Assembly (NCBI GenBank): GCA_000231825.2
Contig: JH720314.1
Span: 1,120,508-1,184,507, forward strand
DNA: 64,000 nucleotides
Direction of reading: 5' to 3'
Source: Tetrahymena elliotti 4EA
Lineage: Eukaryota; Ciliophora; Oligohymenophorea; Hymenostomatida; Tetrahymenidae
Part shown: piece by piece, positions 48,923-61,810 of the stretch
How positions within the stretch are numbered: the first letter of the stretch is position 1
Layout of the letters: each line of letters starts with the position of its first letter
Notes under the pieces: generated by a model
What the model was told of the DNA's origin: nothing
The model's input: the letters and a program-made list of their open reading frames with translations, nothing else
Database searches by the model: none
Position numbers and translations under genes: made by a program

Positions 48923-51382
48923 ATGAGTGATTTAGACGATTTGGATGATATTTATGATTAGTCATTTGAAAATGATAAAAAAGTTAGGCCTCCTGCAGCC
49001 CCTCCAAAGTAAAATGCAGTGGCCTCATCGAATAACAAAAATAATAAAAATTTCAAGCAAGAAGATGATGAATATTTAGATGATTTTAATACAAAACCAT
49101 TAGATGAATCTATTGATGATCATTAAAAATAAAAGCACAATTAAGATGATGACTCATATGGAGATTAGCATAAAAACTAAAAGATTCCAATTATTCCAAA
49201 ATAAAATTAGCAGAAGCCTTAAGTCATGCCATAATAAGCAGCTGTTTAGGATCATAAAAAAAGCGAGTAAAATGATATTGCCATAAACATTTGTTTCATT
49301 ATTTAAAATGTCAAATTTAAATAGACTACCTTCATAGAATTAATCTGCTAAGAAAAGTGAAAATTAGATTCATACAACCAATTCTATTTAAAATTCAGTT
49401 ATGACTAGCTAAAATAAGCAGACGTTAATTGATAAGAATAAAAAGTTAAAGTTGGACCTTAAAATGCTTGCTACTGAACTAGATAAAATTTTACTTAAAG
49501 AGAAAGAAAAAAGAGAATAAAGATACAGTCAAAAGGAAGAAGACGAAGAGTTAAAAGGTATTTCTAATTATTTATCTAATGGTAAGATAAATATAATTAT
49601 AAAAATAGATCGTAAACATAGGGTATAGAAATAGTTAGCAGAGATAAATAAATTGAAATAGAATATTACCAGAATAAAAAATTAATTGCAAAATGTTTAT
49701 GAAAATAACAAGTAAATTAATTTTCATTGATAATAAAATATTTATCTTTATTTTAGTGTAGTTTAAAAGGAAGATGAATTGTTATTTTTGAAGAAATAAA
49801 TTGCTGAAGTTAAATCTGAGTATGATAGCTTACAAAATATTAATGAAAAATAATAACAAGCTTTGAATGAGTTAAAAGATAATGGATAATATTCTTCAAA
49901 TGTAAACTATAAATAAATCAATCTATCTTATCTTAGTATTATATTTTACTATTTACAAGGTTGATAAACTTCGTTCAACTTTAACAAAAGTCAAAGATGA
50001 ATATAGAAAATTAAATGACCAGGTTTAAGAATAAGAAAAGGAATTAAGGAAACAACATGAGAATTTAGTCACTAAAGAAGATAATATTAGACAACTTACA
50101 GAAAGAATCAATGAAAGAAAGAGATAATAAAATAGTCATTAATCTTAAGTTGGTGATGATGATGTAAAATAAATTCAACAAAAGTCATAATGAATTATTT
50201 AAAAAAATATGAAATATTTTCTAGGTTTATGAAAGAGATTTACAAGAATTAGAAGAAAAAATTAAGGAACAAGAAAATAGAAAGAAATAAATTGAAAAAA
50301 GGTATTAAGAAAAGTAAAAATAAATTGAGAAGGATAAGAGAGATCTTCAATAGGAATTGTCTAAAAAAATGACTATATTAAAGAGTAAAGAAAAGGAAAT
50401 AAAACTCAACTAAATTAAGCTTAAAGAGGTGGAGAAATATATTAGAAATTTAAATGCAAAAGAAGGTAAAACAAAATGAATAATCAAAAAACTTCATTTT
50501 AAATTATAATTTTTAAAAAGATACAAAAAGTGTTGTAAGCGAAAGTCACATGGATATTATTAACAGAGATAATTCAAAAAATGTAACGATTTATTTTAAT
50601 CAAATTATTATTAAATATTTTTTTAACTTTTCAAGGTTAATAAATAACTCAAACGTCCTCCCATGCTAATTAAAAAACCTGGTGTTTCAGCTAATCCTAG
50701 GAAAGATGAAGGATAAATAAAAGTTGAAGATCAGTAAAAGCAATTTCCATAAAAGAAATAAATTGATGCTGATGATCAAGAGAGAGGTAGAAAAAAAGAA
50801 AGAACTCCTGAGAGTAATTAAAAATAGTCTAACAAGAAATAAAGGTAGATATTAATTAATCTAATAAATAAATTTCATGATTTATTTAATTAATTAGAGA
50901 TTAATCCCCTGAATAGAATAATAATAATTAGCATTAAAAATTAGAAAAGTAAGAAAAATAATAGGACTTTAAGAAACCTTCAGAATAAGAAGTAGATCTT
51001 GATGAATTAGAATATGCAAATAATGATTTTGATGACTATAACAGTAGATAAAATACTGCTTAAGAATAAAGAAAACAGGAGTCTAATAAATAGATAAGTA
51101 ATAATTAAATAAATTAAAACATAAGCAAAAAAGATGATAGTTTTGATTTGTACAATGAATCATAACCCTCTAAAAATAGATTTAAAGAACTAGAAGATGA
51201 TAAGTATTTAAATTAAAAATTTCTTTCCTTTCATTTGTTTTAATTTTTATTTAATTAAATTATAAAGCTAAAAAGAGAATGAAAATAATAATCAAATTAA
51301 CTCAAAAGAAGATAATTTTGAAGAAAAAGTTGAGGAAAATGTATTTTCTAAACCTGCTTTCATGCTTAAAAAGAAAAAATGA
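48923..51382 (+). CDS. Long coiled-coil protein with acidic termini
   Basis: ATG 48923 (MSDLDDLDDIYDQSFEND) opens a multi-exon gene ending AFMLKKKK-TGA at 51382. The N-terminus is acidic, then proline/Gln-rich (KVRPPAAPPKQ). An intron at about 49269-49331 (GTAAAA...TAG) restores frame into the central part. Several exons between 49400 and 50470 form heptad-rich helix: DKNKKLKLDLKMLATELDK, KQLAEINKLKQN, VDKLRSTLTKVKDEYRKL and YERDLQELEEKIKEQE. The C-terminal third (50640-51370) is basic then acidic and disordered, with DLDELEYANNDFDDYNSR echoing the N-terminal DLDDLDDIYDQSF. Such layouts are common in ciliary or basal-body coiled-coil proteins (lebercilin-like proteins, for example), but I see no diagnostic motif. 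Seven or so short introns, positions approximate. Confidence 0.72.
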
Positions 51383-52558
51383 GAAAAGAAGAATATTTAT
51401 AAATTTTGGTGATTTTGACTAAATTAAATTTAGTCAAAAGTAAGGGATTAATTTAGCATATCTTCTAAATATTTAAAGATGGATAAAAACAATGAAATAA
51501 TTTAAAATTAGAGTATTAATGAGATAAAATAATCAAGATTTAGATATGCAAATATTTTTCAAATTTAATTGTATTTATTATTAATACAATTAATTATTTA
51601 TAAAATTATTTATTCATTAGCATTTATTTCTTTTTTAACTTTACAATCTTTTATTTTTTAAATATTTTGGAATCCATAAACATTTATTCTTTTAAAAATT
51701 AATTGTATTTTTGGCAGATTTTTCTTTGAGATCTTAATTTGAGTTATCTCACTATTTGGTCATTTAATATTTATTTGAATGAAAAATATATCAATTTAAA
51801 TTTTATATTCCTAAAAAATAAATATTTTTCTTTCTATTCGAATTATAATAGATAAGAATTGTTTTTGTTGAGAAATAACTTATCTTAGCATTATTTTGAA
51901 AATATATTAACCTTTTTTTAAAAGGATTAAATAAAAGATAATCTTGAAATTAGTACATTTTGCTTGAAGTTTATTTAATTTATTCATTAATACGAAGAAA
52001 ATTTTATTTGATAAATTTAGAATTTGAATGAAAGAATGAATTAAATGAAGATAATATTTACATATTTTATAATAAAAGTACTAATAAAAGTAATTAATTT
52101 GTAAATATCTTTAATTTTCATAAATTGTAGGTCGTGGTAATATTTTAGGTTTTATATAGAACTCAAATAATTATAAAAATATTTATTTTGTTAGTATATT
52201 TTATGGTCTTAATTAATTATTAATAGATAGATAGATAATTTGTGTAGTTATTTACTAAATTACTAATATTTGTAGTTGTTTCAATTTTATATTTTAATTA
52301 TCTTTGCATAAATGCAAATCGAAAATAAATTTTGTAATATTTATCAACATTAATTTTGAATGCTTGTTTTATTTATAGTTAGCAGCAGTTAGATAAATTT
52401 CTACCCTGATTGCAAGTTTTTGATTTTTTATTTATAAGTTATTAATGGGTGATTAATTTCTAGCTAGTAGTACTTCAACTATTAATATGCAAGCTTTAAT
52501 AGATAAGATTTTTCAAAATATATCTATTAGTTTTGAATTTTGTTTCAGCCAGTCAACT
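51383..52558. other. Convergent intergenic region
   Basis: About 1.2 kb of AT-rich DNA between the 3' ends of the coiled-coil gene and the PP2C gene. A short GATA run at about 52222-52236; otherwise nothing recognisable. Confidence 0.5.
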
Positions 52559-55500
52559 TCATCTGTTATTACTGTTGATTTTTCTATCAAATGATGAGAA
52601 TTAGTTCACTTTGTTTGAAATTTCTGATATTTTTTAATCTAAGAGTCTGAGTTTATTGAACTAGGCATGAATTTGATTACCTGAGTTTGCATTATTAATT
52701 TATGATGAATTATTTGATAGAGGTTAATGATTTTAATTATTATTGAAATTGTTATTTCCATTATTCGCACTTGAATTCATGTAAGAATAATTTTCATTAT
52801 TACTGTAAATCTAATTTTCTTTGAATTTCTTTCTAAGTTATAATTCACCAGCCGCTGATCTGTTACTTGGGGTGATGTTCAATGATTTTCTGAAATCTTT
52901 ATCTGAAAATTTATTGAAATCACCATTGTAGTGTTAAGATGCAGATGCAGTTGCTGTTTTATTGCCTTAATTTAATACTGAGGAATACTCTAGCTTGTTT
53001 CCATGAGAAGCATAATCAGCTGAGTTTAAAGCAGGTTACTAAAAGTTTTTGCGTTCCTCAAGAACAGGTTTATTCTTTTTTTCTTAGTTTCCAAATAGTT
53101 TTATTTTGTAGTTGTTAAAAGCTATCATAACTACAGTAACATTATCTAAGGATCTCTTGTTAAGAGAGTCACGTAATATACTTTCTACTGCTACACTACA
53201 TTATTTGTGAATGTTTTCTGATGCTTCTTCGTTATTCCAAACACTTTAAATAACCTCTTTGCTTGTCATTTTATCAAACACACCATCACCTTTTAATTTC
53301 AAATATAAATTTAATACATTTTCTTAAAACTATCAATATTACTAGCTAAAACAATAAAATCATGATCATCTGTAATCTTAAATGATTTAATTTCTGGCTC
53401 TGAGATAACAACATTGGGGTTACCTCCAAGTTTTTCAAGTTTTGCTTCAATATCACCAAATGTTCTTGAAACCTAAATATTAATTTAATATTAAGAATGT
53501 ATAATTTGAAAAGTATCTATTTACTGATAATCTTCCAGGGAAAACTCTAAGAGGTCCAACAACTAATTGAGTTTATGCTTTTTGATCACCTGTTCCTTGT
53601 TTAACTTATGTGGCATGAGTTCTAATTTTTTAAAGTAAACATGATTTTAAAAAAAAAAAATCATTTTAATTATATTTTACTGATATATTTTTCCTCCACC
53701 TTGAATAATTCTTTTTTATTCTAATTCATCAGTGGGTTTATGATCACGTGAAAGAGTGTACACTTTTTAACCAGATTCTCCAGATAATACAGCTCTAGAA
53801 TCTCCGACATTAGCTACATAGCATGTATCACCAACTATCAAGATTACAATAGCACATGACCCACTGCGGTCAATTTGGTCTTCTTAAGCCTATGCAAGTT
53901 CTAGAAAAGCCTTTTCTGCAGCAGCAAAACCATTTCTCAAAGCCTCTTTAGGATTCCAAGGGAAGCTGCTTTCTTTAATAACCTTTTAATTTAAAAAAGA
54001 TAATAATTACTAAATGTAATTTTTAAAAATTAATTAATAAATTTAGACAAAAAATAAAGAGCTATTTTAAGGTTTTAACAAAAAAGATAACTTACATTTA
54101 AAAAATAATGAAAGATTGAATACAAAAATGGTTTAAATTTAAATATTTGAATTAAATTTTACAAATTAGTGAAGATTGTCACGAAGAAAATCTGCGCAGT
54201 TGACTCCTCCATGGCCATCATAAACTCCAAAGAATGAACATTTAGGCCACTACTCATTAGCACGAGATGCTGGCTTCATTATATTTAGTATAATTGAAAC
54301 TCTATCTTCATTGTAATTTCTAACAAGACCTTAATTTGTATTTGCTGCGTACTGTTGATTTATTTTAGAAATATGGATAAATATATTTTTAATTTAATTG
54401 ATAGATAAATTGGTTAATTAAACTATTAATTCAAATTTGAATTTGATTATTGTTAATTAAAAAAAATATTACTCCCTCCCAATTTCTTAGAAAAAAAAAA
54501 ATTTTTATCTCATAAATTAAAAATAGTAAACTTGTTGTTGTTTTTGATTAAAAAATTAGAAATTTAATTATTTATTTAATTACTGCTTTAACAATTCCGT
54601 TTCTTTTGAAAGAACACTTGGTGGGCTCATGATTAGGAAGAGGTTCACTTTTGCCAATAAGTGGTTCATTTACATTCTGAGTTAATTGAGCCTTTAGAAT
54701 TTACTTTTAATCCATTGCAGCTTAATTTTGTTATTAAATTGAGGTCTAATTTGAGTTTGTTTAAGCTTAAGATTAATTGGAGAGAGGAGCTTATTTTTTC
54801 ATTTAATTTCCTTAGGTTTATTAATGTTACTATGATAGAGGATTGATATTTTCGTTATTTTGGTTTGCTTTTTATTGATTTTATAATTATTATTGTTAGA
54901 TGTATGGCTAGCTAGGCTACTACTAGTTAAATTGTTAATTTTATTAAGATTAGATGACTCTTTGAATTTCATGACCTTATATACTTTTAGAAAGTCTTTT
55001 TTGTTCTTCTTACTATTTATAAGAAGCAAATCCTTCTTTAAGATTTATAGAAGCTCCAACTTACTTTTTGAAGCCATTGTTACTATTTTGTCCATTCATG
55101 AAAGAATTATTCCCTTAAGATTATGAAACCTACTACTATTATCCATTCATACCATTTGTCTAAATATAATTATTTAATTTAGCCTTAATTGAAGGAGATT
55201 CATCTCTAACATTTTATTACTAATTGTTTCCATTATTATTGGAGTTTCTTTAGAGGTTATTTGAGAGATGATTATTATTTTAGTTGTAGCCTCCTTGTTG
55301 ATTATTTTCAGATCCATGAGCAGCAAATTGCTAATTAGCTAAATTGTGACGTTGATAGGATGTGTTTAAGGTAGGGATATTTGTAGAGGATGAAGGTTAT
55401 TGTTGTTATGGTTAATGTTACATTTAAGTGTGATTATTCTAAAATTCTAAAGAAGGTTTTTCATTGAATTTGGTAGTCATCAACCCATTTAAAGAAGATA

Positions 55501-56371
55501 TCAAGGAGTGCTTTGTTCCAAACATAGGAGCAGATGAGTTAGTTGCAGAGTATGATGTAAAGTTATTAGCACTATAAGGACGAGTTTCACCTGAAGTATC
55601 GATAGAGAGTTTGTTAATATTAGAATTTAAAGTATTGCCTTAGCTATTTATGTTTTAGAAATGATTGCTATTATTGTTACTGTTCACAGTAGAAGTATTT
55701 TGTTGGAAGTTACGAGAGAAATTCAAAGAATTTTATAAATTATCTCCTTGCTTACCAGTTACTTTATTTTATTGCTTTTGAGAGTTATTCCTAGCATTGG
55801 AATTGCCACTGCTAGTATTCAAAAGTATTTATTAGGTATTTGAATAGTTTTCAGATTTATTTTATTCTTTATTTAAACTACTTGAAGCATTTCCAAATTA
55901 TCTGGAGAATTATTGTTCATATGAAGTAACGCTATTTGAATTGTTATTTTATTGATGATTGTTATGCTATTAATTTTAATTTTACATAGCTCCTTATTGA
56001 TATCTATGCTAATGTTAGAAGTGTTGATTACCAAAGTTATTATTACCTGAAGCTTAGTTTAAATTTTAGCCAAAAACACCTTAAGTAGTAGAAGAGGCAT
56101 CAGGAGTCATAGATTACATGAAATTTACACCTCCCTTGGATATACGGAGAGGATTATAACTAGAACGCACAGACTCACTTTCAATATGCAGCTTTTATGA
56201 TTAATTATAAAAATTGCCACTATTATTTTGTAAAGATAAAGTAGGTGCCCCTTATCCTCCATTATAAGATGTTGTTGTATGAGGAGGGTATCCAGCAGAA
56301 AGTGGCATCGTGTTTCCAATTAAGTTATTTGAAGTCTCTATATTGGTCAAGCCAGGTCTATTTCTTTGCAT
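52559..56371 (-). CDS. PP2C-type protein phosphatase with long low-complexity N-terminus
   Basis: A metal-dependent Ser/Thr phosphatase (PPM family). The catalytic domain spans about 54340-53110. Motifs in order: NTNQGLVRNYNEDRVS, with the first metal-binding Asp (about 54310); FFGVYDGHGGVNCADFL (54200-54230); VANVGDSRAVLS; LSRDHKPTD; FPGRLSVSRTFGD; IVLASDGVFDKM (about 53275); and LDNVTVVMIAF (about 53135). All metal ligands are present. The ~590 residues upstream, from MQRNRPGLTNIE at 56371, are Asn/Gln/Ser-rich. They stay open without TGA into PLIGKSEPLPNHEPTKCSF just before the catalytic domain; this short Cys-containing lead-in is close to the catalytic exon. The C-terminal ~180 residues are Asn-rich with a final heptad segment (LRLLDQKISEISNKV). 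At least four introns interrupt the catalytic part. The extension may localise the enzyme; that is inference. Confidence 0.88.
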
Positions 56372-57632
56372 TTTTTTAAATTTAACAGCTTGATTTTTTG
56401 AATACAAAATGGGTTTATGTAAGAGATGCTATTTAGCTTTCTTCTTTGTTTCTTTTATTATATTGAATATTACTAGTTCTTCAACTGTTTTTAATAATAT
56501 AAAAAATATTGATTAATACTTTTGTTTAATTGCTTATAGATTTTTTATTTTCTTTTTGAATTATTTCTTTTCGTTTGTAATTCGTTTAAGATTGCTTTTT
56601 TATCAAAAAGCAGTGTCAAATCAAATCAAATTTGATTTATTTTTTTTTCTGTGTTTTAATTACTGCTAAGAATCTTTATAATATCTCCTTAGAAATTTAA
56701 TTGCTATTGTTTGTATTCAATAATCAAGTATTTCGTTGATTAATATCATTGATCTATTAAGAAAAAGAAAATTTTGAATAAGTGCTTGTTTTATTATTTT
56801 CAATTTGATTAAAGCACAACATATTTTCAAGTACAGCAAGTTTGCTTATTTCCAACTGAATCAAGATTTTTTATTAAAGATATATTCAGTGTAAAAATTC
56901 AAAAAATTAACAGATATTTAAAAAAAACCTTGAGTGTTTTCCTTTTGTTAATTTCAAAAATTAATTTTCATTTATTTCATTAATTTATTTAAAAGCATTC
57001 AATTAGAAGCACAAAAATTAAAAGTATTTGATGTATGGATATTATTCCTAAATAATAATTAAATTAAAAAAATTCAAAAAATAATGCATTTGAATGATTT
57101 GAATGTAATTGTAAACCTCAAAAATAAAATTAACTTTAAAAATAGCAACCAAATATTTTTTCTTTAATTTTATGTTTTTAAGATAAAAAAAACATTAAAT
57201 TTTATTGAACAAATAAAATTATCTTTTTAATGTTTTTAATATTTAGATTTCATAAAAAACAACAAATATTCAAAAAAAATAAATTCTGAAAAATTATAAT
57301 TTTTTATTTTAATTTATTTTAAAGGTATACTTAAGTAAATATTTACTTTAATTAACTTTTCAAGTTTTTTATAATGTTAATTCACATAATTTCAAATGAT
57401 TCAATTAAAAATATGCATTTTTTTTATCAAAAAAATAACATATTAATTCAAATAAATGAAGAAGAGACGCATTATTTAACTAGATAAATTACCAATGCTT
57501 CTTTTGCTAACTTTTAAAAGTTTTTACAATTATAAATATATTTTTGATTTCTATAACACAATAAAGTTTACTTTATTTATTAATTTATGTTAAAATTTCA
57601 TTTTAAAAGATTCTTTTTAAAGGCTTAGCGAA
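56372..57632. other. AT-rich intergenic region
   Basis: Upstream of the PP2C gene and downstream of the cNMP-binding gene (both minus). AT-rich with no recognisable element. Confidence 0.45.
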
Positions 57633-60600
57633 TCAAAGTTCTGTCATTTATTTTGAATTTTTTCTTTGGTTAAAGGTCTTTCCTGTGAAAATAGATTTTT
57701 GAGAAGGCTTTTTTGGTTGATCTATGATGATATTTTCTTAAATAATTTTAGATTTTATTGAATCTTGTTGGATACTCAATTTAGTAGGAGATTTTTCTAA
57801 AGTGATAAAAGGAATATTGTTAGAATTTTCCTTTAAACTTTATTTTGCTTAAATTGGTGAAAATTGAAGTTATTATATTTGCTTTGTAGTTTATTAATGA
57901 TAATCCAAATTATAGATCTATGCATTTGTTATATTTTTTGGAACTGGCTAAGGACTCAAAGCATCTTCATTGTATATATTAGTGTGAATTCTTTTTTTAA
58001 GCTTTTTCTTACTCTTGCCATAAAATTAAGTATTAGTCTTGCCTTATGGAAAACTATACATTTAAACTTATGCTACTTCATCAGGGTTATCAGGCTAATT
58101 TTTATTTTATTTTTTACTACTTTAAGCTCTCTTTTTTTTAATTAAATAGCCTAGAATAAAATTTTCTAAAATTTTTTTGCCTTTCTCCATACTTTACTAG
58201 TTTTCTATTTCCCTCTTTTTTGGATCAATTTTCTTTTTGATAATCCCCTTTTTTTCAAGATAATTATTGTCTAACTCAGTAGGTAAAAAATGAAACCCTT
58301 CAAAAGCTATCACCTTTCCTTTTTCTTCTTCAGTTGTAAAGTTCTTTGTTTTTAATATGATAGCTTTATTATAAGTTATATCAGCAATATCCATCCTTCT
58401 CAGTGGTATTTAGAATTTATTATCTGATTTATAGTTAATAGCAGCTAAATTGTTAGAAAATTCATCAAATCTATATGGACTCTGGTTATTCATTTCTCCT
58501 TCTTAATACTACATACTTGAATTACTTCTGTTTGTCGTTTATGCAATACTACCTGCTTAATTGTAGTTTCTTTTTTTCTTATTACTACTTCCATCATAAT
58601 ATTATATTGAAGTATGATCAATTGGTGATTGCATACCTGAGCCAAAACCATATTTATATTATGTTTTACCATTTGTATTATTTGGATTATATCTTCTACT
58701 AAAAGGTGATGGATGGCGGAATCTTATATCTATTGTGCTGTGCTCTTTATAATTTATCTCAGGCAATATCAGCTCTTTTTAATGAGGATACTAATTTTAA
58801 ATATATGGTGAGTTTCCTCTAGAAATATTAACAGGCAAAAAGCTATTGTTTCCTCCACTTTTAAACATCTATCCTATTTTAACTAAATTATTCTCATCCT
58901 GTACACTTTAACTTCTAGTATTTCTAGGTAATACTTCATTTCTTAATCTTAATTGATTTCCTAAAAACTATTTCGAAGTTGAATTACTTATAGAAGTGCT
59001 TGTATTGTGTCTTGTTTCTACTTCATCATTATTTCCAAGAGAGCTCTTTACTCCATTTTTTCTGTAGAATCCATAATCAGTATCTATTTTAGTTCTGCTA
59101 TTAGGTAAATCTTTCTACTATAAATACTAATCAGTCTTTTTTTAATACCTATTTGAAGTTGGGGTGATTTATGTGCTCGAAGCTTAATATTTAGCTTGAT
59201 TTTATTCTTGATTATTAATTTGTGTAAGCTCGAATGTTTTTTGAGGCTCATTTAAACTATTGCTCTATGTATTTAGAACTTCTTTTGAAACTGGAGAACT
59301 ACTCCTTTCATTTTTTGGGCTGATTTATTTTTTATTACTCATTGTTAACTTAAGTAACTTTGCTTCACATGAATATTTAGGTGGAGCACCCATATATTCT
59401 ACAAATTTTTATTTAACTTTTTAAATTTAAGCAATATTTTCTTTCCTCCAATCATTTTTAAGCTAAAAAGCATTTTCCAGTTCTTTCCAATCTTCTTCTT
59501 TGAATTATTATGACAAAACTCTAAAAAAATCCTTTTTTGATATTTAGAAATACTCTCCAATTGCAGTCTCACAAGAAACAGTAAAAATTCTTTTGTCATA
59601 ATTTTTAAAGATCTCTTCATCTCCAAAACACTATCCCTCTCCTAAAACTGCAATCTATTATTATTGATAAACAAAATGAACAAAACCAAAGATATTTAGT
59701 AAATAATTGAAAGAGTTTTTATTACCTCAGAATATTTCTTAGATTAAGCTATTTTAAAATTGTTGACTTTTAAATCTTCAAAATTATAATTGTAGCTTGT
59801 ACTTTTTTATATTTTGAATCTACCTGATTTTATAATATAAATCCCATCAGCTTCATCTCCTTCACTGTAAATAATATTATTGCAAGAAGCCTTTTTGAGA
59901 TAAAAATTTGAACTTAATGATTTTAATTATCGAGGATTCAAATGATAGTTAAATATGCAAGAACTTTAGATCAAGTTAACTTTATTTATTTCTTATTTAA
60001 TTTCCATAGATATTTTGAAACCCAAATAATGATCTCTCCTAAGTACCGCACACTCCAACATCTAATCTAGATTGCTTACAGAATATGAACAATATTTGAC
60101 TTCATCATAATTACTTCCTTTTATTATTTCATTACAAAAACTATCACCTTTTGATAAAGTTTTTTTTATCAAACATATTTTTCTGATTCCAAAAGTTCCA
60201 TCTTTTTTTTCGTACTCAACAACATCATATTTTTTAACACATGCTTTCCCTTCTAATAAGAAATACATTTATTTTTCTACTTAACCTATTTATATTCAAT
60301 AGTTTTTTAAATTCGAAATTAATTTCATTTAGAATAATATCAACCTTATTTGCAAACTAACTCATTTTTTTAGTATTTTTTATAAGTAATATGTGAAATC
60401 ACTTACAAAAATGTTTACTCATCAAATTTATTTTAGAGCTTTTAAATGTAATCCAAGTCTTTGAAATAAAAGAGTAAAACTGTAACATCATCATTCTCTC
60501 TATTAGCTATCGCCTTTTTCAATATCCTTTAGACTAGCTTTTAGTTTTTAATTTAATACTCTAAATAATGTCATAAATTTATAATACTTTTGAAACTTCA

Positions 60601-60728
60601 TGTAAATCCATCTGCTGCATTTGCTTAAGTTAAGCATTGTCTATCTCATATACCTTTTTATTCAGATAAATTTGAGGATTAAATTTCCCTCTTTTCCTTC
60701 CCAAAACTTCATAATCTTAATGATCCAT
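57633..60728 (-). CDS. Protein with two cyclic-nucleotide-binding-like domains
   Basis: About 960 residues from ATG 60728 (MDHQDYEVLGRKRGK) to TGA 57633, with short introns near 60575, 60300 and 59730-59640. Upstream helices (QRILKKAIANRENDDVTVLL) lead into cNBD-like fold 1 at about 60430-60200: ISHITYKKYQKNELVCKQG then MYFLLEGKACV. A second follows at about 59910-59600: FYLKKASCNNIIYSEGDEAD, then GIYIIKSGRFKI, then GDEEIFKN. Known: cNBDs carry a GxxxxxxYxIxxG beta-barrel signature and a FGE...R-A phosphate-binding cassette. The barrel parts are clear but the cassette (FGDEEIF with no obvious paired Arg) is weak, so ligand binding is doubtful. The C-terminal half is Ser/Asn/Lys-rich and disordered. 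No channel or kinase domain accompanies it. The frame is open upstream of 60728, so a 5' exon may be missing. Confidence 0.72.
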
Positions 60729-61216
60729 GAGCTTTTAAACAAAGGGAAGACTGACTGTTGAAATTAATCTTAAAAAAATTTGATAATTTAGATTCTATAA
60801 AATTAAAACAAATATATGTTTAAAATATTAATTAATTGATCAATTAAAAATACTTATCAACTCTAATAAGGCTTTGAGTAAAATAATGACCATCAATTAT
60901 TTTTTAGTAAAATATAAAAAAATTTTTATTTCAAAAGCAATTTAATTTTTTATCACTTTTTTTCAATTAAGAACAATAAAATAATCCTAAATTATTTTAA
61001 CTAAATAAATATTTTCCTAAAATCAAATTTATACAAAACTATTTACTATTTAAAAAAAATAAAAAGTCTTTAAATATTTTGATTTAACTTTTTATGTGCA
61101 TTAATATAAATATTTTTGTTCAATAATCAAGTATTGATTTTTAAATTTTCCAATTTTAATTTAAATTTTCATTAATAAAATTTATTCATTTAATTGATAA
61201 AATAATTATTGATTTC
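60729..61216. other. AT-rich intergenic region
   Basis: Promoter side of the cNMP-binding gene. No gene or element recognised. Confidence 0.45.
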
Positions 61217-61368
61217 AAATACCATATAACCTCCAACCTCGAACTTTCGAATGTGAGGCATCAGAAGCTAATTTTTGTATTTGTCGAGAAAATGTTGAGG
61301 GTAATTTGGGATTTGGGATTTTGAGCCAGAACTCGTATTCCTTCATATATAGCAGATATATGGTATTT
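61217..61368. other. GC-rich element bounded by a 12-bp perfect inverted repeat
   Basis: AAATACCATATA (61217-61228) and its exact reverse complement TATATGGTATTT (61357-61368) bracket 128 nt that are far richer in G+C than the surrounding DNA. Inside is a possible hairpin starting CCTCGAAC and ending GTGAGG (about 61235-61258), and a repeated TTTGGGA. It has no convincing frame and matches no tRNA, snRNA or telomerase RNA pattern I know. It may be a structured non-coding RNA closed by the 12-bp stem, or the end of a small inverted-repeat transposon, since a transposase-like frame starts 90 nt downstream. Confidence 0.45.
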
Positions 61369-61456
61369 CCATCAATTTTGCTTCTAGACTAGCCAAAGGA
61401 TAAAAACTTGTATTTTTATTTTCTTATAAATATTAATAACGTATTAATACTAAAAA

Positions 61457-61810
61457 CTAGAAGAAGAAAAAACAAATGTAAGCAATAATGATATCTATTA
61501 TTAAGTCTAAGAGAAATTGCATTAGTAGGGAATAGTATATAAAATAAGATCTATTTAAGATATAATAAAATAATTTAAGGAAGAAAGAGATGTATATGGA
61601 CACTATAATAACCAAAATAATGTTAAAAAACGAAATGATGAAAATGAATAGAAAATTATTCAATATATTGAAAGAAATCTAAAAACTAGCTTGAGATAAA
61701 TGTAAAGGGATGAGGAAATCAATCTAGATAATTTATCTTATTCAAAAATTAGACTTATATTTAAAGACAAAGGATATTAATCTAAAAATAGATATCAGTA
61801 TGAATAATGA
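61457..61810 (+). pseudogene. Transposase-like helix-turn-helix fragment (Tc1/mariner type)
   Basis: A TGA-free frame of 117 codons with protein-like composition. Key parts are YYQVQEKLHQQG, RSIQDIIKQFKEERDVYGHY, then NEQKIIQYIERNLKTSLRQM and LSYSKIRLIFKDKGYQS. The last two blocks match the second DNA-binding helix-turn-helix of Tc1/mariner transposases (a variable-length helix, R-x-I/M, then S-x-x-T/K-I-R-x-I-L-K-x-x-G-Y). No ATG opens it, and no DDE catalytic region follows in frame; a TGA ends it at 61810. It is probably a decayed transposon surviving in macronuclear DNA. An exon of an ordinary gene is the alternative. Confidence 0.45.

Noticed and set aside
54661..55126. Plus-strand hydrophobic frames
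   Set aside because: They are complements of the PP2C gene's Q/N-rich N-terminal coding region.
61217..61368. tRNA gene in the GC-rich patch (TTCGAA and GTTCGAG motifs)
   Set aside because: No acceptor stem, D-arm or anticodon arm could be arranged around the TTCGA motifs on either strand.
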